Source: DATIJJ01 sp964612855 (GTDB lineage Bacteria > Pseudomonadota > Gammaproteobacteria > DSM-16500). From it: a stretch of 21,840 nucleotides of DNA. Of this stretch, positions 6,231-13,547 are shown piece after piece. How positions within the stretch are numbered: the first letter of the stretch is position 1; each line of letters starts with the position of its first letter. The stretch is from NCBI GenBank assembly GCA_964612855.1, contig CAZTDR010000044.1, positions 1 to 21,840 on the forward strand. The letters are read 5' to 3'. The position numbers and the translations under genes are program-made. The notes beneath the pieces are model-generated. The model made no database searches and was not told the origin of the DNA. It was given only the letters and a program-made list of their open reading frames with translations.

Positions 6231-7736
6231 GTGACGAGTTCACATGTAAAGGAATTTAATGACATTTCAACCGAGCTGCCAACAGCGGCACCGGCTGGTC
6301 ATTTACACCGTAAGTTAAATGCGCGGTTATTAAATATGATCGCGATTGGTGGCTCTATTGGTACAGGAATTTTTTTAGCCAGCGGTAATGCTATTCATAC
6401 CGCAGGCCCCGGTGGAACTTTATTAGCCTATTTTATCACAGGCGCCATGGTTTATTTTTTGATGACCAGTTTAGGTGAAATGGCCGCGTATATGCCAAGC
6501 ACCGGTTCTTTTTATGTGTATGCTTCTCGCTTTGTTGATCCGGCCTTGGGTTATGCCTTAGGCTGGAATTATTGGTATAACTGGGCAATTACCATTGCTT
6601 CTGAAGTCGCTGCTGCAACCTTAGTCATGCACTTTTGGTTTCCGCATAGTCCTAATTTTTTATGGAGCGGGCTTTTTCTCAGTATCTTTTTTGGCTTTAA
6701 CGCATTGTCCGCTCGTGGTTTTGGTGAAGCAGAGTATTGGTTTTCTTGTATTAAAGTTGCGGCCATTTTAGTTTTTATCCTAGCAGGTGGCGGTATGATT
6801 GCTGGCCTGATTAACCATGAACCGATTGGTTTTAAAAATTGGTCGATAGATGGGGGGCCATTTCACGGTGGTTGGTTAGCTGTATTTGGGGCCTTTGTGG
6901 TAGCAGGATTTTCTTTTCAAGGTACCGAATTAATTGGTGTTGCCGCCGGTGAAAGTGATGAGCCGCATAAAACCATTCCTAAAGCCGTCAAACAAGTTTT
7001 TTGGCGAATTTTATTATTTTTCATTTTATCAATTGTAGTAATCAGTTTATTGATTCCATACACTTCAGATCAATTAGCAAGTTCGGATGTCACTGTCAGT
7101 CCATTTACTTTAGTTTTTAAACACCTCGGCGTTACGTTTGCCGCGTCGTTAATGAATGCCGTCATTTTGACAGCGATTTTATCAGCAGGAAATTCTGGTA
7201 TGTATGCTTCAACGCGTATGTTGTGGTATTTGGCGAAAGAGGGACATGTTCCTGCGATTTTTGCTAAGGTGAATCGACGTGGTGTTCCTATGTATGCCTT
7301 GATTGCAACGACATTGGTTGCCATGCTTGCCTTTTTATCTTCGTTTTTTGGAAATGGTGCTGTTTATTTTTGGTTATTGAATGCATCGAGCTTAAGTGGA
7401 TTTATCGCATGGCTCGGTATCGCCATTAGTCATTATCGTTTTCGCAAAGCCTATGTGGCACAAGGTCGCGATTTAAAAGAATTGCCTTACGTTGCTAAAG
7501 GCTATCCTTATGCGCCATTGTTAGCATTTGCATTATGCTTAATTATTATTGCTGGGCAAAATTATCAAGCTTTCATGGCAGATCATGTGAATTGGTATGG
7601 TGTGCTGGTTTCGTATATTGGATTACCGCTTTTTGTAGCGCTTTGGTTAGGATATAAATGGGTTAAGAAAACCAAAGTGGTTAAGTTAAGTGAGTGTAAT
7701 TTTCGGGATGACCATGAAGTGACAATGCACCAATAA
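6231..7736 (+). CDS. lysP: Lysine-specific permease (APC superfamily)
   Basis: A 501-residue inner-membrane lysine:proton symporter. It follows E. coli LysP closely along its length: IAIGGSIGTGIFLASG in TM1 (about 37-52), VYFLMTSLGEMAAYMP (about 74-89), LGWNYWYNWAITIA, ARGFGEAEYWFS (161-172), GFSFQGTELIGVAAGES in TM6 (226-242), SAGNSGMYASTRML, and SGFIAWLGIAISHYRFR near the C-terminus. About 12 membrane segments are present and both termini are polar. The start is GTG 6231, supported by AGGAGA at 6218-6223 with a 7-base gap; a TGA in the same frame abuts the GTG directly. It converges on the minus-strand APC permease, with an inverted pair of palindromes between them. Substrate assignment rests on remembered similarity and is likely rather than proven. 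Confidence 0.88.
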   Translation: MTSSHVKEFNDISTELPTAAPAGHLHRKLNARLLNMIAIGGSIGTGIFLASGNAIHTAGPGGTLLAYFITGAMVYFLMTSLGEMAAYMPSTGSFYVYASRFVDPALGYALGWNYWYNWAITIASEVAAATLVMHFWFPHSPNFLWSGLFLSIFFGFNALSARGFGEAEYWFSCIKVAAILVFILAGGGMIAGLINHEPIGFKNWSIDGGPFHGGWLAVFGAFVVAGFSFQGTELIGVAAGESDEPHKTIPKAVKQVFWRILLFFILSIVVISLLIPYTSDQLASSDVTVSPFTLVFKHLGVTFAASLMNAVILTAILSAGNSGMYASTRMLWYLAKEGHVPAIFAKVNRRGVPMYALIATTLVAMLAFLSSFFGNGAVYFWLLNASSLSGFIAWLGIAISHYRFRKAYVAQGRDLKELPYVAKGYPYAPLLAFALCLIIIAGQNYQAFMADHVNWYGVLVSYIGLPLFVALWLGYKWVKKTKVVKLSECNFRDDHEVTMHQ

Positions 7737-7739
7737 CTC

Positions 7740-7835
7740 GTAGGGTAGATTAGACGCGTTTTTTGCGTCGTAATCCACCGAATTGGCGCCAAAAAGGGGG
7801 ATTACGACACAAAAAACGTGTCTAATCCATCCCAC
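7740..7835. repeat. Inverted pair of GTAGGGTGGATTA-type palindromes between convergent permease genes
   Basis: Unit 1 (7740-7779) runs from GTAGGGTAGATTAGACGCG to GTAATCCACC; unit 2 (7796-7835) is the same in reverse, ending TAATCCATCCCAC. Each unit folds by itself and the two units also pair with each other. The position between two converging stops makes a bidirectional terminator role plausible. Confidence 0.75.
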
Positions 7836-7861
7836 TAATTACAAAATACGCCAGCATAACT

Positions 7862-9400
7862 TTAACTTTTATCCCGCAAAAACAATGCCAAATAATAAAC
7901 CACAATCGTTAATACACCAATCACTAAAAAATCCATACCAAACGAAATCAAATTTTTACCTTCACCAAATGTGCCTAAATAAGAAATCAGAGTGAGCATC
8001 AGAAAATAAGGGAATATCCACCAAGAAGTACGCCATTGCTTTCGCCAGAGATTTTTTTGTCGTGCGCAATGAATCACAAAAAATAGAAATCCAATGCCTA
8101 ATGCGATCATCATACGTGAAACGGTGTGCCAGCCCGTCCAGAAAATCAATAAATTACAAATATAAAATGCTAATAAAGCTAATATATTCGCATAAGGTAA
8201 TTGAAAAGGACGGTGTTCATTTGGTTTTGTTTTACGCAGAGCAATCAACGAAATAGGGCCAATAATATAAGATACAATGAAGCAAGAAATAATAAAGCTT
8301 ACTAATTTTTGCCAACCTGGAAAGGGCAAAAATAATAAAAGCCCAACACCATAATTGATAATAATGCTACGAAGTGGAACGCCTCGTGTTGTTAATTTTT
8401 TTAAACTCGCAGGAAAAAAACCAATTTCACTGAGTCCGTAACTGACGCGTGCTGTTGATGCAGTAAAAACGAAACCCGTGCCAAACGGAGAAATAATCGC
8501 ATCCGCATAGACAATCATCACAAACCAGCCTAAACCTAAGATACTCATGATGCCTACAAAAGGACCGCTATCGCCCGCATAATGCAATTTGTCCCAGCCA
8601 TTTGCAAAGGTATCGGGTGTGACAGCGCCGACAAATGCGATTTGTAATAAGACATATAAAATCGTGCAAAAAATCATAGAACCAATCAGGGCAAGCGGTA
8701 TGCTACGTTGTGGGTTCTTTGTTTCTCCGGCGAGTTGTAAAACGGTATTGGAACCAATAAAAGAGTAAATAACACCGCCTAACGGTAATGCAGCAAGAAT
8801 GCCATGCCAACCAAAAGGTGCAAAACCACCGCCGACTGCAGTATGGAAATTCGTACTATTAAATTGGATCACCATGAGCAAAATAATAGTCGCGGCAGGC
8901 ACAATTAATTTTAATGCCGTAATGATGCTATTTGAACGACTAAAAAACTGTGCGCCATAATAATTTAATATGCACATGAGCAGCATGACACCCGCGGCAG
9001 CTAGCATGCCTAAATGAGTTAACACATGAGTGTCTTGTACATTCGTGACCAGTGCTGGAATATAATTTGCAGCGTATTGAATTAACCCGATGGTTTCGAC
9101 AGGGGCGACGGCGACACTGGAGATCCAGACCATCCAGCCAATCATAAAGCTGACTAAGGGGCCATGGCTAAATTGCGCAAACTGAATCATGCCTCCTGCC
9201 ACTGGAAAAGTACTGCCTAATTCTGCAAAGGTCAAGGCAATGATAATCATTAAAATGCCGCCTAACATCCATGAAATAATAGCTGCTGGACCGGCAATTT
9301 GTGCAGCATATAAAGGACCGAATAACCAGCCAGAGCCAATGACGCTACTGATGCCAGCAAATAACAGTCCAATAGGACCAATAGAGCGTTTAAAATCCAT
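7862..9400 (-). CDS. APC-family amino-acid permease, YveA-like
   Basis: A 512-residue integral membrane transporter with about 12-14 hydrophobic helices. The first helix has the APC signature GLLFAGISSVIGSGWLFGP (11-29), and ALTFAELGSTFPVAGGMIQFAQFSHG follows in helix 2-3. This wording resembles the Bacillus YveA aspartate:proton symporter group rather than LysP, so an acidic or neutral amino acid is the likelier substrate; that is an inference. ATG 9400 has GAGG five to six bases upstream (TTTGAGGCTGTC). A TTG 87 bases further up is in frame but would add a polar tail with no counterpart in the family. It lies 91 bases behind argD on the same strand, which suggests co-transcription. Confidence 0.82.
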   Translation of the reverse strand: MDFKRSIGPIGLLFAGISSVIGSGWLFGPLYAAQIAGPAAIISWMLGGILMIIIALTFAELGSTFPVAGGMIQFAQFSHGPLVSFMIGWMVWISSVAVAPVETIGLIQYAANYIPALVTNVQDTHVLTHLGMLAAAGVMLLMCILNYYGAQFFSRSNSIITALKLIVPAATIILLMVIQFNSTNFHTAVGGGFAPFGWHGILAALPLGGVIYSFIGSNTVLQLAGETKNPQRSIPLALIGSMIFCTILYVLLQIAFVGAVTPDTFANGWDKLHYAGDSGPFVGIMSILGLGWFVMIVYADAIISPFGTGFVFTASTARVSYGLSEIGFFPASLKKLTTRGVPLRSIIINYGVGLLLFLPFPGWQKLVSFIISCFIVSYIIGPISLIALRKTKPNEHRPFQLPYANILALLAFYICNLLIFWTGWHTVSRMMIALGIGFLFFVIHCARQKNLWRKQWRTSWWIFPYFLMLTLISYLGTFGEGKNLISFGMDFLVIGVLTIVVYYLALFLRDKS

Positions 9401-9491
9401 GACAGCCTCAAATCCAAAGAAATTTTGTCTTGTATGGTATTTGCTGTTGGGGTTTCTCGCAAGATAAAAACTGTCATACCTGGACAATAGG

Positions 9492-10676
9492 CTAACCCGT
9501 TAAATAAAACTCCCCAATGGATAAATCCAGGCGCTTCACAATTTCATCGGCTTCTTCTTGATGAATAATCAAGGGAGGTAATAGTCTGATAACATTATTC
9601 GAGGTGATGTTAAATAAAATTCTATTCTTGAGTCCAATGTGCGTAATGTCCATACAAGGCTTATCTAATTCAATACCCAGCATTAAACCTTGGCCACGGA
9701 CCGCAACGACACCCGGATGTTTAGCTAATTTTATTTTTAATTGATCCATGAGATAAGCGCCCATAGTTGCCGCATTTTGCAGGATATTTTCTTTTTCCAT
9801 CGTATCCAGTACCGTTTTTCCGACCGCACAAGCAAAAGGATTGCCGCCAAAAGTGGAGCCATGTTTACCAGGACCAAATAAATTACAGGCTTTGCCTTGC
9901 GTAAGACACGCGCCAATAGGAATGCCATTGCCTAAGGCTTTGGCGACAGTAAGAATATCAGGCTTGATTTTAGAGTGTTGATAAGCAAACCATTTACCGG
10001 TGCGTCCGATGCCTGTTTGAACTTCATCCAAAATCATTAACCAGTCTCGGGAATCACAGAGTTGTCGGATGCGTTCTAAATATCCTTGGGAAGCTATTTG
10101 AATGCCCCCATCCCCTTGAATAGGTTCAAGCATAATAGCAATGATATTGTCTATATGACCCTGCGCCATATTATTTAATTCATGTATATTATTTAACGTA
10201 ACATACACAAAATCTTTAACCAGAGGTTCAAATCCTACATGCAAACGTTCACTTCCCGATGCAGTTAAAGTTGCCATCGTTCGGCCGTGAAATGCATTTT
10301 TCATCGTAATAATGATGGGAGTTTCAATATTTTTCTTTTTTGCAAAGAGACGCGTTAATTTAATCGCTGTTTCATTCGCTTCGGCACCCGAATTACAAAA
10401 ATAGGCTTGCTCCATGTCAGCGACATGCGTTAATTTTTCAGCCAATTCCATTTGTTTAGTGATAGTATACGTGTTCGATGTATGCAGTAATTTAGCTGCT
10501 TGCTCGGTAATGGTTTGAGTAATGGCAGGGTGAGCATGGCCCAAGCTACAAACAGCAATACCCGAAAGACTATCTAAATAAGTATTATTTTGATCGTCCC
10601 ATAACCACGCTCCGCGCCCATACTCAAATGATACGGGTAGTTGATTGTAGTAAGTAGGCATTATTTTCGTAGACAT
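9492..10676 (-). CDS. argD: Acetylornithine / succinyldiaminopimelate aminotransferase
   Basis: A 394-residue class III PLP aminotransferase of the cytoplasm. It shows NSGAEANE (95-102), FHGRT (129-133), LEPIQGDGGI (183-192), LDEVQTGIGRTGKW (216-229) with the pyridoxal-ring Asp217, and the PLP Lys246 in TVAKALGNGIPIGA. GSTFGGNPFAC and GQGLMLGIEL are also those of ArgD. E. coli ArgD (406 residues) serves both arginine synthesis and the DapC step of lysine/diaminopimelate synthesis. No other arg gene is present here, while a lysine permease is near, so the DapC role is worth considering. ATG 10676 was chosen over upstream in-frame starts because these run through a palindromic repeat; a weak CGGAT lies before it. 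An amino-acid permease follows on the same strand. Confidence 0.88.
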   Translation of the reverse strand: MSTKIMPTYYNQLPVSFEYGRGAWLWDDQNNTYLDSLSGIAVCSLGHAHPAITQTITEQAAKLLHTSNTYTITKQMELAEKLTHVADMEQAYFCNSGAEANETAIKLTRLFAKKKNIETPIIITMKNAFHGRTMATLTASGSERLHVGFEPLVKDFVYVTLNNIHELNNMAQGHIDNIIAIMLEPIQGDGGIQIASQGYLERIRQLCDSRDWLMILDEVQTGIGRTGKWFAYQHSKIKPDILTVAKALGNGIPIGACLTQGKACNLFGPGKHGSTFGGNPFACAVGKTVLDTMEKENILQNAATMGAYLMDQLKIKLAKHPGVVAVRGQGLMLGIELDKPCMDITHIGLKNRILFNITSNNVIRLLPPLIIHQEEADEIVKRLDLSIGEFYLTG

Positions 10677-10755
10677 AAATTTATCCGTAGTTTTTTGAAT
10701 AGCAAATAGCATACAGTATTTACGATTGTCTAAATAGCTATCGGAAGATATTGGC

Positions 10756-10815
10756 GTAGGAACACGGTGTGCCGTGCCCGAGACGCCGCCAGGGCACGGC
10801 ACGCCGTGCCCCTAC
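10756..10815. repeat. Inverted pair of GC-rich GTAG-headed palindromes
   Basis: Left unit GTAGGAACACGGTGTGCCGTGCCC (10756-10779); right unit GGGCACGGCACGCCGTGCCCCTAC (10792-10815). They are inverted relative to each other, and each has its own CACGG/CCGTG stem. The pair lies between the divergent argD and yceI genes, within about 80 bases of argD. Confidence 0.75.
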
Positions 10816-10869
10816 GCACTTAATTATTCAGCATTATTTTTTTAATTTAATTAATTAAGAGGGACTTTA

Positions 10870-11448
10870 ATGAAAAAAATACTTATTAGCTTACTATTCG
10901 GTCTTATTTGTTCATTCTCGGTAATGCAAGGTGCCGCAGCCGCAGAGACGTATAAACTGGATTCGGGTCATACGTATGTGCTTTTTCATATTAATCATTT
11001 TGGTTTTTCCAATCCTTCGGGTAAATGGTTAGCAAATGGAACATTGATGCTAGATGAAACGAATCCACAAAATAGTCGTGTCGAGGTAACGATCCAAACT
11101 GCCACCGTAGATACCGGTATTGCCAAATTGGATGAGCATTTAAGAAGCGCTGATTTTTTTGATACTGCAAAATATCCAACTGCGACGTTTGTAAGTGATA
11201 AAATTAAAATAATGGGCAAAGATACCGCGAAAGTCTTTGGCAACTTAACCGTACATGGCGTTACAAAGCCTATTATATTAGATGTTAAATTAAATAAGTT
11301 AGGCATGAGTCCAATCACACATAAAAAAACGGCTGGTTTTTCTGCTACGACGAAATTAAAACGGTCTGATTTCGGTATTGATTCACATCTCCCGGGTTTA
11401 GGTGACGAAGTTAAAATTGAAATTGAAGCCGAAGCGAATAAAAACTAA
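10870..11448 (+). CDS. yceI: YceI-family periplasmic protein (first copy)
   Basis: A 192-residue secreted protein: signal peptide 1-25 (QGAAAA|ETYKLD), then the YceI lipocalin-like barrel. Family patterns seen are the opening YKLDSGHTYVLFHINHFGFSNPSGKW, DEHLRSADFFDTAKYPTATF (about 93-112), VFGNLTVHGVTKPIILDV, and FSATTKLKRSDFGI near the end. YceI relatives bind isoprenoid-like amphiphiles in their barrel; in E. coli yceI lies beside the cytochrome b561 gene yceJ. Here the next gene, a b561, starts directly after this TAA with no gap. GAGGGA lies 7 bases before ATG 10870. The family assignment is secure; the bound ligand is unknown. Confidence 0.9.
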   Translation: MKKILISLLFGLICSFSVMQGAAAAETYKLDSGHTYVLFHINHFGFSNPSGKWLANGTLMLDETNPQNSRVEVTIQTATVDTGIAKLDEHLRSADFFDTAKYPTATFVSDKIKIMGKDTAKVFGNLTVHGVTKPIILDVKLNKLGMSPITHKKTAGFSATTKLKRSDFGIDSHLPGLGDEVKIEIEAEANKN

Positions 11449-11988
11449 ATGACTATCAAAAATACATTACATCATTATGGAATAGTGGCTATTTTATTGC
11501 ATTGGGGAATAGCCATTATCATTATTGGCCTGTTAGCAGAAGGCTTATATATGGTGGGCCTTCCTATTAGTTTGCAGAAACTAAAATTATTTGGGTGGCA
11601 TAAAGAATATGGCATGTTGATTTTGGCACTCGCCAGTTTGCGTTTGGGCTGGCGCTTAACCAATAGGGTCCCGCTATTACCAGAAACGATCCCCGTTTGG
11701 CAAAAATGGGCAGCTACTGCTGTGCATTGGGCTTTTTACGGTTTTATGTTTGCCATGCCTTTGACGGGTTGGTTGATTACCTCCGCAGCCAGTTTGCCGG
11801 TGTCTTTTTTTGGTTGGTTTACGCTGCCTGATTTAGTGTCGGCTGATCCCAGCTTACAAAAAATCGTCACTCAACTACATCAGTGGGTAGGCTATGGATT
11901 AATTGCAACTATTTGTTTGCATACAGGTGCTGCATTAGAACACCATTTTATTCGCAAAGATAATGTCTTAAAAGGAATGTTGCCATGA
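11449..11988 (+). CDS. yceJ: Cytochrome b561 (YceJ/CybB-like)
   Basis: A 179-residue four-helix di-heme b-type cytochrome of the inner membrane, expected to move electrons between quinol and a periplasmic acceptor. Candidate heme-ligand or conserved histidines are His18 (LLHWG), His51 (GWHKEYG), His93 (AVHWAFYG), His144 (QLHQWVGYG) and His158 (CLHTG), lying in or near the four helices. Other family marks are RLGWRL and PLTGWLI. The ATG follows the stop of the upstream yceI without a gap, and its own stop overlaps the ATG of the second yceI by four bases (ATGA), so the three are one translational unit. Which histidines bind heme is inferred from the family pattern. Confidence 0.9.
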   Translation: MTIKNTLHHYGIVAILLHWGIAIIIIGLLAEGLYMVGLPISLQKLKLFGWHKEYGMLILALASLRLGWRLTNRVPLLPETIPVWQKWAATAVHWAFYGFMFAMPLTGWLITSAASLPVSFFGWFTLPDLVSADPSLQKIVTQLHQWVGYGLIATICLHTGAALEHHFIRKDNVLKGMLP

Positions 11989-12560
11989 AATTTTTCTGCC
12001 GATTATTTTTATTCAGTATGACACTATTCGTTTCATCCACACTTTTTGCTGCGGTTATAAATTGGCAAATTTTACCCGCAGAAAGTTCGCTGACTTTTAC
12101 CGCGACGCAAAACAATGCGCCCGTGACAGGTAAGTTTAAAAATTTTGGCGGCGAAATTTATTTTGATCCAGCGAATTTAAAAGCCAGTCATCTACGCATG
12201 GTAGTCGATATGAATTCTGTTATCACAGATTATGAAGATGTTGCAAATACGTTAAAAACCGCAGAATGGTTTAATGTCACGGTATTTCCAGAAGCGATTT
12301 TCAAGGCGACAGATTTTAGTAAAACAGGTGAAAATAGCTATCAGGCAAAAGGCACGTTGACAATACGCGATAAAGCTATGCCTATTGTCCTTGATTTTAC
12401 CATGTTAGAGTATTCACCCACCAAAGCACATGCGAAAGGTTCTGTAACTTTGAAACGGTTATCGTTTGATGTGGGGCAGGGCGAATGGGCAAAAGCGGAT
12501 GAAGTGAAAGATGATGTGAAAGTTCAATTTGATATTATTACAAAGTCAAAAAATAAATAA
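11985..12560 (+). CDS. YceI-family periplasmic protein (second copy)
   Basis: A 191-residue secreted YceI-like protein with signal peptide 1-22 (TLFA|AVINW). Family features are WQILPAESSLTFTATQNNAPVTGKFKNFGGEI, a central VANTLKTAEWFNVTVFPEAIFKAT, AKGTLTIRDKAMPIVLDF, and LKRLSFDVGQGEWAKADEVKDDVKVQF. It differs greatly from the first copy and belongs to the YceI type usually found right after b561 genes (WxxxxxS..F..xQxGxxxxGxFxxF). Its ATG overlaps the cytochrome stop (ATGA). The operon thus has two divergent barrels around one cytochrome, suggesting two carried ligands or two steps. A repeat element follows the stop. Confidence 0.9.
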   Translation: MKFFCRLFLFSMTLFVSSTLFAAVINWQILPAESSLTFTATQNNAPVTGKFKNFGGEIYFDPANLKASHLRMVVDMNSVITDYEDVANTLKTAEWFNVTVFPEAIFKATDFSKTGENSYQAKGTLTIRDKAMPIVLDFTMLEYSPTKAHAKGSVTLKRLSFDVGQGEWAKADEVKDDVKVQFDIITKSKNK

Positions 12561-12569
12561 CTGCTTTGC

Positions 12570-12655
12570 AAGAGACAAAACAGTAGGGGCGGACTCATGT
12601 GTCCGCCCCTACAATTCCGGTAATTTATAAAGAATTAAATTTTTGTCTCCTACAT
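12570..12655. repeat. MITE-like element, copy 2 (opposite orientation to 1487-1588)
   Basis: The palindrome GTAGGGGCGGAC...GTCCGCCCCTAC (12583-12612) is followed by ACAATTCCGGTAATTTATAA and AGAATTAAATTTTTGTC, the reverse complement of the interior and left end of copy 1. The left terminal repeat has decayed (AGAGACAAAA). It sits between the yceI operon and emrA and may also act as a terminator. Confidence 0.75.
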
Positions 12656-12680
12656 TGAAACACATAACGAGGAAGAATAA

Positions 12681-13547
12681 ATGAAACTTAATCTCACCCG
12701 AAAAAAAATTCTTATTTGGAGCGGTTCTCTTTTTTTTGGGTTAATTATACTTTGCGCCATTATGCATTATTTTGATCGGCACCCCAGTACCGATGACGCC
12801 TACGTACAAGCAGGAACAATTCATGTTGCGGCCCAAGTGACGGGACCGGTGGCTAGCATCTTAGTCAAAGATCATCAAGCTGTGCAAAAAGGTCAACTGC
12901 TTTTTACCATTGATCCTTTATCTTTTCAGATTGCCGTCGATAAAGCGCAAGCCAATGTAGCTGCCAAACAAGCTACTCTTTTGTTAGCCGAACAAAATGC
13001 AGAACGCATTTTGCGTCTTGTGCGGATGGAGCAGGCATCAAAAGCAGCAGGGGACCAAATTCAATCTCAATTGGATAGTGCGAAAGCTGATTTAGTTGCG
13101 GGACAAGCACAATTAGCACAAGCAAAATTGGATTTAGATCATACCAAAATTATGGCGCCAGCCGCAGGCGTGGTAACCCAATTTCTTTTACGGCCGGGTA
13201 ATCACGTTATGGCAGACACGACATTGTTTATGATCGTAATCGAAAATGATTTTTGGGTAGATGCGAATTTCAAAGAAACCCAAATTGCGCGTATACGTGC
13301 AGGGCAACCCGTAAAAATTATATTAGATATGTTTCCTCATCATGCTTTTTATGGTGTGGTTGATGCAATCAGTTCGGCGAGTGGTTCCGTTTTTTCACTT
13401 CTGCCGCCCGAAAATGCGAGTGGTAATTGGATCAAAGTGACCCAGCGTTTTCCAGTCAAAATTCTGTTCAAAGAAGGAGTCGCAACTCACTTTCCTTTGC
13501 GCGCAGGTTCTACCGCCAGTGTGACTATTGATGCGACGCATGTATGA
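12681..13547 (+). CDS. emrA: EmrA/HlyD-type membrane fusion protein of a drug efflux pump
   Basis: A 288-residue periplasmic adaptor anchored by one N-terminal helix (9-29). It links an inner-membrane MFS pump to an outer-membrane channel. After the anchor comes the usual TDDAYVQAG (37-45), then half of the lipoyl domain (VAAQVTGPVASILVKDHQAV, 49-68), a short coiled coil (about 82-152, Ala/Gln-rich), the second lipoyl half (MAPAAGVVTQFLLRPGNHV, 158-176) and a beta-barrel (DFWVDANFKETQIARIRAGQ). It is shorter than E. coli EmrA (390), mainly through a shorter coil. GAGGA precedes ATG 12681 by about 8 bases. Its TGA overlaps the emrB ATG by four bases. No TolC or MarR-type regulator gene is in the window. 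Confidence 0.9.
   Translation: MKLNLTRKKILIWSGSLFFGLIILCAIMHYFDRHPSTDDAYVQAGTIHVAAQVTGPVASILVKDHQAVQKGQLLFTIDPLSFQIAVDKAQANVAAKQATLLLAEQNAERILRLVRMEQASKAAGDQIQSQLDSAKADLVAGQAQLAQAKLDLDHTKIMAPAAGVVTQFLLRPGNHVMADTTLFMIVIENDFWVDANFKETQIARIRAGQPVKIILDMFPHHAFYGVVDAISSASGSVFSLLPPENASGNWIKVTQRFPVKILFKEGVATHFPLRAGSTASVTIDATHV

Noticed and set aside
7583..7995. Short frames crossing the repeat pair at 7740-7835
   Set aside because: Both start inside the palindrome (the same ATG context in mirror image) and overlap lysP or the permease on the opposite strand.
9401..9487. Extension of the YveA-like permease to a TTG at 9487
   Set aside because: The added 29 residues are polar and unlike the family, while ATG 9400 has a GAGG site and leads directly into TM1.
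10677..10802. N-terminal extension of argD to 10802
   Set aside because: It would translate the GC-rich palindrome pair and adds residues foreign to ArgD; ATG 10676 gives the family's usual length.
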